A stretch of DNA of 64,000 nucleotides from Variovorax guangxiensis (GCF_003952165.1 NZ_RXFT01000002.1:434001-498000); one strand, 5' to 3'; positions 35,193 through 45,100 are shown, numbered from the stretch's first letter. The notes: generated from the sequence alone by a model not told the origin. A program made the numbers and translations.

Positions 35193-35213
35193 CCGCGGCG
35201 GCAACCGCCGCGG
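35193..35213 (+). terminator. GC-rich hairpin after secF
   Basis: CCGCGGCGG at 35193-35201 pairs with CCGCCGCGG at 35205-35213 around a CAA loop. Only TTCG follows, so it is a weak or factor-assisted terminator. Confidence 0.45.
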
Positions 35214-35319
35214 TTCGCATGCAACGCCGGGCAATCTCCACACTTGTGCGGCGGCCCGTCCCGATGCAAGCTCCGGTTGTCGCCAACGAATCGACTACCC
35301 TGGCCCTTCCGACCTTTCA

Positions 35320-37752
35320 ATGAGCATTGCGCGGTCCGCTTCTTCCCTGCAGCTCGCACGCGAGACGCGTGAGCGTTTCGTCTCGGCCACGGAAGGCGCC
35401 ATCGCCCCCCTGGCGCGCGCGATTCGGGACCGGCTGACCACGCTATCCACCGAGGCCGGCACCGCCCGCTCCATGCAGGAGAACCGCGACGACTTCGTCG
35501 CCTTCCAGGGGCAGGCCACCCAGTGGGTGACCCTCAGCCAGGCTGGCTGGCGCAAGGCGCTGGCCGCCAGCTCCGGCGGCACGGGCACCCTGCCCTCGGC
35601 GCTGCGCCTGGAGCTGATCGGCGACGAGGTGGTGGAAAGCAACATCCTCTCCTCGCGCCTCGCGCAACTCATCCACGACAAGGCCAGCTTCGAGCTCAGC
35701 GACCTGCGCCTGCGCATCCAGCACCTCGAAGGCACCACCGAGCTCGACTCCAAGGACGTGCTCAAGCCCGAGACGCTGGCCAAGCTGCTGGTCGAGCAAT
35801 GGCTCGCGGCCGGCCTGAGCCGGGGCCTCTGGACTCGCGTGCAGGACACGGTGCAGCAGGGCCTGGTCGACGTGATCGTCAAGGCCTACGAGAGCGCCAA
35901 CGCCTATCTGATCGCCAACGGCGTGATGCCGGAGATCGACCTCAAGAGCTTTGTCCGGCGCACCGGCAATGCCGCGGGCACGGGCGGCACCGGCGGCGGA
36001 TCGGGTGCCGCACCGATGGACGGCGGCGTGCCGGCCGCACACCAGGCCCAACCCCAGGCCGTGCAGCGGCCCGGCTTCGGATTCGAAGGCCAGCAGCAAC
36101 AGTTCTCCGTGCCGGGCGGGGCTCCCACTACCACCACCACGACAACCACCGGCGGTTCGCCTTTGATGATCGCGCGGCAGCGTGCGCAGACCGCGCTGCT
36201 GAGCCTCAAGCGTTTCGTCACCGCCCGCATCGGCGGCGACCCGGGCGCCGCCGGTGGCGCGTTCCAGGCCGTCGGCGCGGAAGGCCGCACCATGAGTCCC
36301 GGCAGCCAGCCGGGCAACCAGGTCGGCGGCGGCGTCAGCCCGGCGCCGCGTGCCTTCTCCCGGACATTCGCCGGCGCCATCGCCGAGGCCGAAGCCGCCT
36401 ACCGGATGGCCGCCACGCAGTACATGGAAGGCGCGGCCGAGCAGGCCACGCTGATGCAGCAGACGGCCGTCGACCTTCGCCGGCGCACGGCGGAGCTCAA
36501 GAAGCGCGCGCCGACCACAGCCGACAAGGCCACTGTCGAGATCGTCGCGCTGATGTTCCAGGCCATCCTGGCCGAGGAGCGCATTCCGTTCTCGGCGCGC
36601 GTGTGGTTCGCGCGCCTGCAGATGCCGGTGCTGCGCGTGGCCATCGCCGAGCCCGAGTTCTTCGGCACCCTGCAGCACCCCGCGCGCATGCTGATCGACC
36701 GCATGGGCTCGTGCGTCATGGGCTTCGATGCGGCCGCCATCACCGGCAGTGCGCTCGAAGGCGAGATCCGCCGCGTGGTGCAGGTCATCGAGCAGTACCC
36801 CGAGACCGGCCAGCGCGTGTTCAAGCTGGTGTTCGACGAATTCGTCGCCTTCCTCAACCGCTACCTCACGCAGAGTGACACCACGCAGCGCGTGATGAGC
36901 GTGGCGCAGCAGGTCGAGCAGAAGGAGACGATGGCGATCCAGTACACCATCGAGCTGCGCAAGATGCTGAACGACATGCCGGTGCGCGACGAGATCCGGG
37001 AGTTTCTCTTCAAGATCTGGGCCGAGGTGCTGGCCATCGCCGCGCTGCGCTACGGCGCGCAGGGCGAGCAGACCGTGATGCTCAAGCGCGTGGCCTCCGA
37101 GCTGGTGTGGGCCGCGAGCGCCAAGCCCAACCGCACCGACCGCGCCCGCGTGATCCAGGACCTGCCGCAGCTGCTGCAGCGCCTGCGCCAGGGCATGGCG
37201 CTGCTGGGCATCGTCGACGAGCCGCAGGAAGCGCACATCAAGACCATCGGCGCCACGCTGTCGGATGCCTTCATGTCGAAGACCGAGGCGATCCCGCAGG
37301 CCAAGATCGAGGCCATGGCCGAGCGGCTGGCGCACCTGGAAGACTTCGTGAGCGACGTCGGCGGCACCGCCGACCTGCCGCTGGACGCGCACAGCATCGA
37401 GCTGCTGCTGGGCGTGGATGCCGCGTCCATCGAGGTCATTCCCGACACCGCAGGCGCCAAGGTGCCCGAGGACATGATCGCCTGGGCGCACGAGCTGCAG
37501 GTGGGCAACTGGTTCATGCTCGACCACAACGATCGCGTGAGCCAGGTGCAGTTCGTCTGGCGCAGCGACCGCAAGCAGTTGCACCTGTTCGCTTCGGGCG
37601 ACGGCCGCAGCTTCCTGATCCAGGCCGGGCGTCTTGCGGCCTATCTGCAGGCCGGCCTGCTGGTGCCGGCGGAAGAAGAAACGCTCACGGTGCGCGCCAC
37701 GCGCGAAGCGCTGGCGAAGCTCGATGCAAATCCGGAGCGCCTTCTGAACTAA
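35320..37752 (+). CDS. DUF1631 family protein
   Basis: An 810-residue cytoplasmic protein of the DUF1631 family, found in beta- and gammaproteobacteria. The N-terminal DUF1631 block is helical (about 1-215). A low-complexity Gly/Ala/Pro/Gln/Thr linker (about 220-300) contains a run of nine Thr codons around 36127. The long helical remainder has VWFARLQMPVLRVAIAEPEF near 430, a family hallmark. The C-terminus (NWFMLDHNDRVSQVQFVWRS near 725) looks like a PilZ-type beta-barrel fragment. The molecular function is not established for the family. Confidence 0.85.
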   Translation: MSIARSASSLQLARETRERFVSATEGAIAPLARAIRDRLTTLSTEAGTARSMQENRDDFVAFQGQATQWVTLSQAGWRKALAASSGGTGTLPSALRLELIGDEVVESNILSSRLAQLIHDKASFELSDLRLRIQHLEGTTELDSKDVLKPETLAKLLVEQWLAAGLSRGLWTRVQDTVQQGLVDVIVKAYESANAYLIANGVMPEIDLKSFVRRTGNAAGTGGTGGGSGAAPMDGGVPAAHQAQPQAVQRPGFGFEGQQQQFSVPGGAPTTTTTTTTGGSPLMIARQRAQTALLSLKRFVTARIGGDPGAAGGAFQAVGAEGRTMSPGSQPGNQVGGGVSPAPRAFSRTFAGAIAEAEAAYRMAATQYMEGAAEQATLMQQTAVDLRRRTAELKKRAPTTADKATVEIVALMFQAILAEERIPFSARVWFARLQMPVLRVAIAEPEFFGTLQHPARMLIDRMGSCVMGFDAAAITGSALEGEIRRVVQVIEQYPETGQRVFKLVFDEFVAFLNRYLTQSDTTQRVMSVAQQVEQKETMAIQYTIELRKMLNDMPVRDEIREFLFKIWAEVLAIAALRYGAQGEQTVMLKRVASELVWAASAKPNRTDRARVIQDLPQLLQRLRQGMALLGIVDEPQEAHIKTIGATLSDAFMSKTEAIPQAKIEAMAERLAHLEDFVSDVGGTADLPLDAHSIELLLGVDAASIEVIPDTAGAKVPEDMIAWAHELQVGNWFMLDHNDRVSQVQFVWRSDRKQLHLFASGDGRSFLIQAGRLAAYLQAGLLVPAEEETLTVRATREALAKLDANPERLLN

Positions 37753-37769
37753 CTGCTGCGCGGCTGTTT

Positions 37770-37866
37770 TCGCGGAACACCGAGGAACCGGCTCTGCCGG
37801 GCCTCAGGTATTGCCCCGGGTAGGGGGGGCGTAGCGGACACGAAGTGCCGCGCAGCCTGGGGGCGA
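37770..37866 (-). repeat. Interspersed intergenic repeat, copy A
   Basis: Read on the minus strand this block runs CAGGCTGCGCGGCACTTCGT, through a C-rich stem, to AGCCGGTTCCTCGGTGTTCC. It is clearly related to the block at 53455-53550 in the opposite orientation. Both lie between genes. It occupies most of the space between the DUF1631 and smg genes. Confidence 0.7.
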
Positions 37867-37868
37867 GC

Positions 37869-38387
37869 CTAATGCGCGGTGCGGCCTTCGCGGCTTTCGC
37901 ACAGCTCGTCGAGCACCAGCGCATCGGGCTCGATGCCGGTGCTCCAGTGCACCATCAGCACGATGATCTTCAGCTCGTCGAGCGCGACCGGATCGCCCGG
38001 CGCGGCCATCGCGCGCTCGACGACGATCTCGCGCAGCCCGCAGGGCAGCACGTCCGACGATTCGAGAAAGCGGATGAAGCCGAGGCACTCGGCGCCGAGG
38101 TGGTCCTGCTCGGCCTGGGAGTAGATGCGCATCGCGTTGCCCGATTGCGGCAGCGCCGCTTCGGGCCTGCCCCCGATCACGACGGTGGCGATGGCCTCGT
38201 CGTCGGGGCTGCGTTCGATCTGCAGGCCTTGCGTCGCAAGGCTGAGGCCGTCGAGCCAGTGAAGGGCTTCGCGGATCTCTTCTGCCTCGAATCCATGGGC
38301 GCTGAGCTTGCGGCCCAGTTGCTCGGGTTCGGGGCAGGCGTCGCCGCGCCAGTAGTTTTCGTAGACAAAAACAAGCACTTCGAACAT
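37869..38387 (-). CDS. smg: Smg family protein (DUF494)
   Basis: A 172-residue protein with start at 38387, giving MFEVLVFVYENYWRGDACPE, the conserved Smg opening. Further family features are LSAHGFEAEEIREALHWLDG near 35 and AECLGFIRFLESSDVL near 100, ending with a LDELKIIVLMVHWS segment. The smg gene sits beside dprA and def/fmt in many gamma- and betaproteobacteria, as here. Its function is not firmly defined. Confidence 0.9.
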   Translation of the reverse strand: MFEVLVFVYENYWRGDACPEPEQLGRKLSAHGFEAEEIREALHWLDGLSLATQGLQIERSPDDEAIATVVIGGRPEAALPQSGNAMRIYSQAEQDHLGAECLGFIRFLESSDVLPCGLREIVVERAMAAPGDPVALDELKIIVLMVHWSTGIEPDALVLDELCESREGRTAH

Positions 38388-38421
38388 GGGCCCAATATAG
38401 CCGACGTTCATGCAATGCCAA

Positions 38422-39582
38422 CTAGGTGGAAGCCACGCGCTGGAAGAGACCGCCGGGCAACCGGGACACATGCCCGTCCAGTTCGAGCTCGAGCATCTTC
38501 GCCTGCAGCTCGGCGGCGCCCCAGCCGGTGCGTGCGCTGAGCGCGTCGAGGCTCGCCGGTTCGAAACCGAGGACCTCCAGCAGCGGGTCTTCCGGCGATG
38601 AAGAAGATGCAGCGGCCACGCCCGTCGCGTTGCCGTAGAGGGGCGAGGCCGAGGCAGTGCGAGGTGCGTGGAGCGGCGGCAGCTCTTCGAGGATGTCGTT
38701 CACCGATTCCACGAGCTTCGCGCCCTGGCGGATCAGCGCATGGCAGCCGCGCGATTGCGGAGAGTGGATCGAGCCGGGGATCGCGAACACTTCCTTGCCC
38801 TGCTCCGAGGTGAGCCGCGCAGTGATCAGCGAGCCCGACTGCAGCGCGGCCTCGACCACCAGCGTGCCGCGCGCCAGCCCGGCGATCAGGCGGTTGCGCT
38901 TCGGAAAATTCTGCGTGAGCGGCGGCGTGCCCAGCGGCAACTCGCTCACGATCAGTCCCTGCAGCGTGATGCGGTGCGCAAGGTCGCGATGCCGTGCGGG
39001 GTAGACGCGATCGAGCCCGGTGCCCACCACGGCCACTGTCGCGAGCACGGGCGCGTCGCCTGCCGCATCGAGCGCACCCTGGTGCGCCGCGCCGTCCACG
39101 CCCAGCGCCAGCCCCGACACCACGGGAAGCCCCGCTTCGCCGAGCGCGCGCCCGAAGCTGCGCGCATTGGTCGCGCCCTGCGGCGTCGGGTTGCGGCTGC
39201 CCACGACGGCGATGCTGTGGCCGAGCTGCGTGAGATCGAAGCCGGTGGCGCCGAGCACGTAGAGCATCAGCGGCGGGTCGGCCATTTCGAGCAGGGAGGC
39301 CGGGTAGCCGGCGTCGCCGAGCGTGACGACGCGGCGCGAGACCTTGTCGTCGCCCGCCTGCAGCCATTGCCAAGTGAGATCGACCTGCGCCTGCAGGCCG
39401 TTGGGCGGCTGCGCGAGCGCCTCGGCCTGTGCGTGCGAGACGACCTCGCGCAAGGCGGCGTCTGGCTGGCTGAAGATTCGCTCGGGCAGCCCGAAGGCCG
39501 CGAGCAGGCGGCGCGCGGCACCATCGCCGATGCCGGGCGTCAGCGAAAGCCGCAGCCAGCCTGCGAGTTCTGCGCGTTCCAA
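38422..39582 (-). CDS. dprA: DNA-processing protein DprA
   Basis: A 386-residue protein. An N-terminal SAM-like helical region (LSLTPGIGDGAARRLLAAFG) precedes the Rossmann-like core (AVVGSRNPTPQGATNARSFG, then SGLALGVDGAAHQGALDAAG, and NFPKRNRLIAGLARGTLVVE). A C-terminal winged-helix part is near residues 325-386. DprA loads RecA on incoming single-stranded DNA during natural transformation. It lies 34 bases upstream of smg and follows the LysM gene in the same reverse operon. Confidence 0.95.
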   Translation of the reverse strand: MERAELAGWLRLSLTPGIGDGAARRLLAAFGLPERIFSQPDAALREVVSHAQAEALAQPPNGLQAQVDLTWQWLQAGDDKVSRRVVTLGDAGYPASLLEMADPPLMLYVLGATGFDLTQLGHSIAVVGSRNPTPQGATNARSFGRALGEAGLPVVSGLALGVDGAAHQGALDAAGDAPVLATVAVVGTGLDRVYPARHRDLAHRITLQGLIVSELPLGTPPLTQNFPKRNRLIAGLARGTLVVEAALQSGSLITARLTSEQGKEVFAIPGSIHSPQSRGCHALIRQGAKLVESVNDILEELPPLHAPRTASASPLYGNATGVAAASSSSPEDPLLEVLGFEPASLDALSARTGWGAAELQAKMLELELDGHVSRLPGGLFQRVAST

Positions 39583-39616
39583 TCGAGTGTGAGAGAAGAA
39601 AGGCCGGAGTCGCGGG

Positions 39617-40834
39617 TCAGGGATTGACGAGGAAGTCGCCGGCGCGCGGAGTGTCGTTGATTTCGAGCACCAGCGCGTAGGAGACCTTCTCGAAGGTGCG
39701 GAAGACCATCAGCAGGCCGATTCGCTCGTTGGGCAGCTTGATGGTTTCCTTGCGCGCGCCGGTGCGGTCGAGGATGGTCTCGCCGTTCTTCAGGATGGCG
39801 AGCACGTGGCCGTTGTCGACGCCGTCGCGCGTGCCCTTGTTGATGGCCACCACCTGGTTCTGCGCCGCGAACTGCACCGCGTTGCCGTAGACCGAGATGA
39901 TGCGTCCCTCGACCTGCGTGGAGGGCGCGCGTGGCACGTAGCTCAGCAACTGGCGCGGGGGTTCGGGCAGCAGGCGGTCGCCGGCGCGCATTTCCTCGCG
40001 CGAGGCGATGATGTCGATGCTGGCGGGCACGACGGTGATGACGTCCTTGTCCTCGACCGTCTCGACGGTGGTCGATTCGCCGCGCTGCAGGCGGGCCTTG
40101 CCCAGGTACTGCGCCTCGTAGCCGAGGATCTCGCCCGTGCCCGGGTCCTTCAGCGGCGTGGCATTGCGGAAGATGCGGAAGTTCTGCACCGGGCCCGGCA
40201 CCTCGACCAGCGGCGCCTCGGCGGTTCCGCGGGCATAGGCCCGGTCGCCGCGCGACAGCAGCACGCGGCTGTCGTTGCCGGCCACGATGCGCGGTGCGGC
40301 CTCGAGCGTGCCGGCGTCCACCACGATGGGCTCGCTCAGGAAGGGCTCGATGATGCTCGGGTTGAGCGTGGGCAGCGCCATGCCGGCCAGCGAGTCGAAA
40401 CGGGTGCGGGGTGACAGCTTGATGGTTCCGCCGTCGCCGCTGACGCCGCCGCGGCGGGTGGTCAGGCGGGCGCGGCCGCCGCTCTTGTCCAGGTAGAGCA
40501 CCTGGCCGGGGTAGATCCGGTGCGGATTGGCGATTTCATTGATGTTCATGCCCCACAGTTCCGGCCAGCGCCAGGGGCGCAGCAGGTAGAGGCGGGAGAT
40601 GGCCCAGAGCGTGTCGCCCGACTTCACGGTGTATTCGTCGGGCGCCTTGGGCGACAGTTCGCTCAGCGGCACGCCGGCCTGGGCGGTCTGCTGGGCGGTG
40701 GCGCGTTGCTGCGGCGTGATGGGGTAGTTCTGAGCCCAGGCCGTCGTGGCGCCGCAACTGCCGATCACCGCCAGGGTTGTCAGCGTGGCAAGGAAGGAGG
40801 GGCGCTGGCGGTCGGTGAGTCTGAGCTTTTTCAT
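39617..40834 (-). CDS. LysM domain-containing exported protein
   Basis: A 405-residue protein starting at 40834, where MKKLRLTDRQRPSFL leads into a signal peptide ending near TAWAQ (residue 35). A single LysM repeat lies at about 68-118 (YTVKSGDTLWAISRLY, then YPGQVLYLD). The rest is beta-rich with repeated motifs (GYEAQYLGKARLQRGE, then GRIISVYGN) and resembles proteobacterial cell-envelope proteins of this operon. LysM binds peptidoglycan. It is divergent from def and precedes dprA, a layout common in Burkholderiales. Confidence 0.88.
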   Translation of the reverse strand: MKKLRLTDRQRPSFLATLTTLAVIGSCGATTAWAQNYPITPQQRATAQQTAQAGVPLSELSPKAPDEYTVKSGDTLWAISRLYLLRPWRWPELWGMNINEIANPHRIYPGQVLYLDKSGGRARLTTRRGGVSGDGGTIKLSPRTRFDSLAGMALPTLNPSIIEPFLSEPIVVDAGTLEAAPRIVAGNDSRVLLSRGDRAYARGTAEAPLVEVPGPVQNFRIFRNATPLKDPGTGEILGYEAQYLGKARLQRGESTTVETVEDKDVITVVPASIDIIASREEMRAGDRLLPEPPRQLLSYVPRAPSTQVEGRIISVYGNAVQFAAQNQVVAINKGTRDGVDNGHVLAILKNGETILDRTGARKETIKLPNERIGLLMVFRTFEKVSYALVLEINDTPRAGDFLVNP

Positions 40835-40992
40835 GTCTGATGGGTGAGCGCGCGACGTATCGCTGCGCATACGAATCTCACAATTTGCTACGAATTCTGC
40901 GCTGAAGCCCTTGGGAGGGCAACGTTTTCGGGCTCCGGAGCCGCGTGTCGTCGCGGAATTGGCGAAAATAGCCACAACTTTCCCCCGATTTC

Positions 40993-41511
40993 ATGGCCAA
41001 ACGAAACATTCTGAGTTACCCGGACAAGCGCCTGCACACCGTGGCCAAGCCGGTGCAGGGCGTCGACGCGCGCATCAAAACGCTGGTCGCCGACATGCTG
41101 GAGACCATGTACGACGCCAACGGCATCGGCCTTGCCGCGACCCAGATCGACGTGCACGAGCGCCTCGTCGTCATCGACGTGTCCGAGGAGCGTAACCAGC
41201 CCATCGTGCTGATCAACCCCGAAATCACCTGGGCCAGCGAAGAGAAGGTCGTGAACGAGGAGGGCTGCCTCTCGGTGCCCGGCATCTACGACGGCGTGCT
41301 GCGCTCCACCTCGGTGAAGGTGCAGGCGCTCGACGAGAACGGCGAGACGCGCACCATCGAAGCCGAAGGCCTGCTGGCCGTGTGCATCCAACACGAACTC
41401 GACCACCTGCTGGGCAAGGTGTTCGTCGAATACCTCTCCCCCCTGAAGCGCAACCGCATCAAGAGCAAGCTGCTGAAGCAGCAGCGCGAAGAAATGCGGG
41501 AGCGGGCTTGA
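40993..41511 (+). CDS. def: Peptide deformylase
   Basis: A 172-residue metalloenzyme that removes the formyl group from new proteins. The three motifs are GIGLAATQ near residue 44, EEGCLSVPG near 90 with the metal Cys, and [12 protein letters not shown] near 132 with both His ligands and the catalytic Glu. It is first in a forward operon with a BamE-like lipoprotein and fmt, the paired formyltransferase. Confidence 0.96.
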   Translation: MAKRNILSYPDKRLHTVAKPVQGVDARIKTLVADMLETMYDANGIGLAATQIDVHERLVVIDVSEERNQPIVLINPEITWASEEKVVNEEGCLSVPGIYDGVLRSTSVKVQALDENGETRTIEAEGLLAVCIQHELDHLLGKVFVEYLSPLKRNRIKSKLLKQQREEMRERA

Positions 41512-41516
41512 ACCCC

Positions 41517-42032
41517 ATGAACCCAGGCCGGCGCTCCGGCTCCCTCGCGGCGCTGGCACTTCTCGCGGCCGCGAGCCTGGGGTTTCTTGCCGGCTGCGCC
41601 AGCGAACCCACCCGCATCCAGCCCGGCACCACCGCCGCCGACACCCTTCAGCGACTGGGCGCGCCCACTGGCCGCTATCCGCTCACGGGCGGCGGCGAGC
41701 GGCTGCAGTACTCGCGCATGCCGGCCGGCTTCGAGGTGGTCGACATCGACGTCGATTCTTCGGGCAAGGTGGTCTCGGTGACGCAGGTGCTCAGCGAGGC
41801 GCGCTTCGGCCAGGACATCAAGGTCAACCAGTGGCGCCAGAACGACGTGATGGCCTTCTACGGCCGGCCCTATGAGATCACCCGCGTCAGCTCCTTCGAT
41901 GGCGCCGTCTGGACCTGGCGCTACAAGGCCGTGAACGAGCGCCGCATGCTGTACATCTACATCGACCCGACCGGCGTGGTCCGGCGCTACCACACGGGGG
42001 ACGATCTCGAGTTCGATCGGATCCGGGATTGA
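41517..42032 (+). CDS. BamE/SmpA-like outer-membrane lipoprotein
   Basis: A 171-residue lipoprotein. The ATG at 41517 precedes a signal peptide with lipobox LGFLAGC at about 20-26. The mature part has [21 protein letters not shown], like the SmpA/OmlA helix-strand start of BamE, and a later repeat of the same theme ([18 protein letters not shown]). BamE stabilises the outer-membrane beta-barrel assembly machine. It sits between def and fmt, which is unusual compared with the direct def-fmt pair of many bacteria. The assignment to BamE proper is uncertain. Confidence 0.7.
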   Translation: MNPGRRSGSLAALALLAAASLGFLAGCASEPTRIQPGTTAADTLQRLGAPTGRYPLTGGGERLQYSRMPAGFEVVDIDVDSSGKVVSVTQVLSEARFGQDIKVNQWRQNDVMAFYGRPYEITRVSSFDGAVWTWRYKAVNERRMLYIYIDPTGVVRRYHTGDDLEFDRIRD

Positions 42033-42994
42033 GCCGCCTCAGAGTCGTCTTCGCGGGCACGCCCGAGTTCGCGCGCGTCGCGCTCGAAGCCATCGCCACC
42101 GCCGGCCATGAGGTCGTGCTGGTGATGAGCCAGCCCGACCGCCCCGCCGGCCGCGGCATGAAGCTGCAGGCTTCTCCCGTCAAGCAGTGCGCAGTCGCGA
42201 ATGGCTGGCCGGTGGCCCAGCCGCGCAGCCTGCGCCTGGACGGCAAGTACCCCGACGAAGCCTCCGCCGCGCGCGACACCCTGCTCGCGCTGAAGCCCGA
42301 CGTGATGGTGGTCGCCGCCTACGGCCTGATCCTGCCGCAGTGGGTGCTCGACCTGCCGGCGCACGGCTGCCTGAACATCCATGCGAGCCTGCTGCCGCGC
42401 TGGCGCGGCGCGGCGCCGATCCACCGCGCCATCGAGGCGGGCGACGCACAGACCGGCATCACCATCATGCAGATGGACGCCGGCCTTGACACTGGCGACA
42501 TGCTGCTGCGCGAGGCCGTCGACATCGGCACGGGCGACAACACCGCCCGCCTGCACGATCGCCTGGCCGAGCTCGGCGGAAAGATGATCGTCGAGGCGCT
42601 CGCGCGCATCGGCACGCTCACCCGTACGCCGCAGCCGGCCGAAGGCGTCACCTACGCCAGCAAGGTCGAGAAGCACGAGGCGCAGGTCGACTGGGCCCAG
42701 CCCGCCGACGCCATCGTGCGCCGCGTGCTGGCCTTCGACCCGTTCCCGGGCGCCAACAGCCCGCTGGACGGCGAAACCGTCAAGCTCTGGGCCGCCCGTG
42801 CCGAGAAGTCTTCCGCAGCCTCTACGGCCGCGCCGGGCACCGTCCTGGCCGTGGACGACACCGGCGTGACGGTGGCCGCGGCAGCCGGCTCGGCCGTCGT
42901 CCTCACCGAACTGCAGCGCCCCGGGGGCAAGCGTCTGTCCGTGGCCGCCTTCCTGCACGGCTTCGACCTGAAGCCCGGGCAGGCGTTCGGCTGA
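42029..42994 (+). CDS. fmt: Methionyl-tRNA formyltransferase
   Basis: A 321-residue enzyme. The start is a TTG at 42029-42031 overlapping the TGA of the lipoprotein gene; it gives [20 protein letters not shown], the standard opening, and no ATG is available. The catalytic segment [20 protein letters not shown] is near residue 110 and [12 protein letters not shown] near 148. A C-terminal OB-fold domain starts near 210. It formylates initiator Met-tRNA and pairs functionally with def upstream. Confidence 0.96.
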   Translation: MSRLRVVFAGTPEFARVALEAIATAGHEVVLVMSQPDRPAGRGMKLQASPVKQCAVANGWPVAQPRSLRLDGKYPDEASAARDTLLALKPDVMVVAAYGLILPQWVLDLPAHGCLNIHASLLPRWRGAAPIHRAIEAGDAQTGITIMQMDAGLDTGDMLLREAVDIGTGDNTARLHDRLAELGGKMIVEALARIGTLTRTPQPAEGVTYASKVEKHEAQVDWAQPADAIVRRVLAFDPFPGANSPLDGETVKLWAARAEKSSAASTAAPGTVLAVDDTGVTVAAAAGSAVVLTELQRPGGKRLSVAAFLHGFDLKPGQAFG

Positions 42995-43734
42995 TGTTCT
43001 TCTCGCAAAGCATTCGCGGCCGCCCCGAATTCCGCGTCGGCGTGCGCGACATGACCCCCGTGGCGCTGGGCATCGGCGCCTGGGGGCTCATGACCGGGGT
43101 GGCCATGGTCAAGTCGAACATGAGCCTGATCGAGGCGGTGGCGATGACGCTCTTGGTCTACGCGGGCAGTTCGCAGCTGGCGGCCATTCCGCTGCTCTTC
43201 GCCGGGGCGCCGGCCTGGGTGATCCTGGCCACCGGCTTCTGCGTCAACCTGCGCTTCGTGGTGTTCAGCCTGCACCTGCGGCCCTACCTCATGCACATGC
43301 CGCGCTGGCGCCGCATGGTGCACGGCTACCTCACGGCCGACATGAGCTACGCGCTCTTCACCAAGAAGTACCCCAAACCGCCGCTGACCGTGGCCGAGCA
43401 GCAGGCGCAGGAGGCCTACCTCACGGGCAACTACTTCGTCACCTGGTGCGCCTGGATGGGCATGAGCCTGGTGGGCATCGCGCTGGCCAACTTCATTCCC
43501 CAGACGTGGGGCCTGAGCTTCGCGGGCGTGCTGAGCCTGGTCGCCATCGTGTGCTCGATGGCCACGACGCGCCTGCGCGTGCTGGCCGCGCTGATCGCGG
43601 GCGCCACGGCGGTCGCTACCTACGCGCTGCCGCTCAAGCTCAACATCGTGGTCGCCATCGGCGTGGCGGTGCTGCTGTGCTTCTGGCTCGAGAAGCAGCT
43701 CGGGCTCGACCCGAACGCGGAGGACGACAAGTGA
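42994..43734 (+). CDS. azlC: AzlC family branched-chain amino-acid exporter, large subunit
   Basis: A 246-residue membrane protein. The ATG shares its first base with the last base of the fmt stop. AzlC features include RDMTPVALGIGAWGLMTGVA near residue 15, LLVYAGSSQLAAIPLLFAGA near 50, and NLRFVVFSLHLRPYL near 80. It forms a two-component exporter with AzlD, whose GTG start overlaps its stop. The family exports branched-chain amino acids or analogues. Confidence 0.92.
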   Translation: MFFSQSIRGRPEFRVGVRDMTPVALGIGAWGLMTGVAMVKSNMSLIEAVAMTLLVYAGSSQLAAIPLLFAGAPAWVILATGFCVNLRFVVFSLHLRPYLMHMPRWRRMVHGYLTADMSYALFTKKYPKPPLTVAEQQAQEAYLTGNYFVTWCAWMGMSLVGIALANFIPQTWGLSFAGVLSLVAIVCSMATTRLRVLAALIAGATAVATYALPLKLNIVVAIGVAVLLCFWLEKQLGLDPNAEDDK

Positions 43735-44078
43735 GCGCCGCGGCCGCAACCACCGACTGGTGGACCATGGCCGTGATCGTCGGCCTGGCGCTGGTCACCG
43801 TGCTCACGCGCTGCTTCTTCTTCATCCTCGACCGGCCCTGGGGCCTGCCCGAGTGGGCGCACCGCGCGCTGCACTACGCGCCGGCCGCCGCGCTCGCGGG
43901 CGTGATCGCGCCCGAGATCGTCATGACGCAGGGCCACCTCATCACCACGCTGCACGACGCGCGCCTGTACGCGGCGGTGGTCGGCGCCGCGTACTTCTAC
44001 TGGCGGCGCGGCGTGCTGGGCACGATGCTCGCGGGCATGGCGGTGTACCTGCCGCTGCACCTGGGGCTGGGCTGGTAG
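43731..44078 (+). CDS. azlD: AzlD family branched-chain amino-acid exporter, small subunit
   Basis: A 115-residue membrane protein with about four helices. It begins at a GTG that overlaps the azlC stop (GTGA). The TRCFFFILDRPWGLPEWAHR segment and ALHYAPAAALAGVIAPEI are typical of AzlD. The C-terminus meets the convergent Bug gene after four bases. Confidence 0.92.
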   Translation: MSAAAATTDWWTMAVIVGLALVTVLTRCFFFILDRPWGLPEWAHRALHYAPAAALAGVIAPEIVMTQGHLITTLHDARLYAAVVGAAYFYWRRGVLGTMLAGMAVYLPLHLGLGW

Positions 44079-44082
44079 GCGG

Positions 44083-45060
44083 TCAATCGAGTTTGACGCC
44101 GGCCGTCTTGATGATGTTGCCCCAGCGTTCGCTCTCGGCCCGCGAGAGCTTGTAGAAGTCCTGCGGCGTTCCCGGCAGCGCCTCGAAGCCGAAGTCCGCG
44201 AACAGCTTGACCACCTTCGGCGCCTTCATCGCCTTGTGCAGTTCGGCGTTGAGCCGCGCCACCGCTTCCGGCGGCATGCCGGCCGGGCCGATCAGGCCGT
44301 GGAAGGCGTAGGCGTTGACGTCGGGGAAGCCGGCCTCGACGAAGGTCGGCACCTCGGGCAGGGCGCCCGCGCGCTGCGGCAGCGCAATGGCCAGCACCCG
44401 CACCTTGCCCGACTTGATGATCGGCAGGCCCGAGGCAAGGTCCAGCATCATCGTCGGCACCTGGCCGCCCATCACGTCGGTCATGGCCGGCGCCGCGCCC
44501 TTGTACGGCACGTGCGTGATCGTCAGGCCGGCCTTCTGCTTGAAGAGCTCCATCGCCATGTGGTGCGGCGATCCGTTGCCGGGCGAGGCGTAGCTCACCT
44601 TGTCGGGGTTGGCCTTCACGTAGCGCACGAACTCCGCCACGTTCTTCGCGGGAAAGTCGGGGTGCACCACCAGCGCCACCGGAAAGCGGCCGATGGTGCC
44701 GATGTAGGTGAAGTCGCTCGCGGGCTTGTAGGGCAGCCTGGCGAACATGTGCTCGTTGAAGAGCAGCGCGGCGTTCTCCGCCTGCATGATGGTGTAGCCG
44801 TCGGGCTTGGCCTGCATCATCACGCCCACGCCGATGTTGGTGGAGGCGCCCGGCCGGTTGTCGATGATGAGCGGCTGCCCCAGCGACGGCTGCATCGCCT
44901 CGGCCAGCGTGCGCGCGAGGTTGTCGGTGCCGCCGCCGGCCACGTAGGGCACGATCCACTTGATCGGCTGGGTGGGGTAGGCCGCCGGCTGCGCCGATGC
45001 GGGGCCGGTGGCGATCAGCGCGAAGGCCGAGGCCAGCAGGGGAAGAAGGAATCGCTTCAT
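44083..45060 (-). CDS. Bug-family tripartite tricarboxylate transporter binding protein
   Basis: A 325-residue periplasmic protein. The ATG at 45058-45060 opens a signal peptide ending near GPASAQ (residue 24). The Bug hallmarks are YPTQPIKWIVPYVAGGGTDN near 30, IIDNRPGASTNIG near 66, and YKGAAPAMTDVMGGQV near 170. Such proteins bind carboxylates and are greatly expanded in Burkholderiales; most lack adjacent membrane subunits, as here. It is the last gene of the catabolic reverse operon and probably captures its substrate. Confidence 0.92.
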   Translation of the reverse strand: MKRFLLPLLASAFALIATGPASAQPAAYPTQPIKWIVPYVAGGGTDNLARTLAEAMQPSLGQPLIIDNRPGASTNIGVGVMMQAKPDGYTIMQAENAALLFNEHMFARLPYKPASDFTYIGTIGRFPVALVVHPDFPAKNVAEFVRYVKANPDKVSYASPGNGSPHHMAMELFKQKAGLTITHVPYKGAAPAMTDVMGGQVPTMMLDLASGLPIIKSGKVRVLAIALPQRAGALPEVPTFVEAGFPDVNAYAFHGLIGPAGMPPEAVARLNAELHKAMKAPKVVKLFADFGFEALPGTPQDFYKLSRAESERWGNIIKTAGVKLD

Positions 45061-45100
45061 CGTCTCTTGTCTCCGTTGCTTGTTTTGAAATAGCTTCAGC

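Noticed and set aside
32605..35286. An 893-codon minus-strand open frame opposite secD and secF
   Set aside because: The forward genes are certain, and the reverse product has shadow-type composition.
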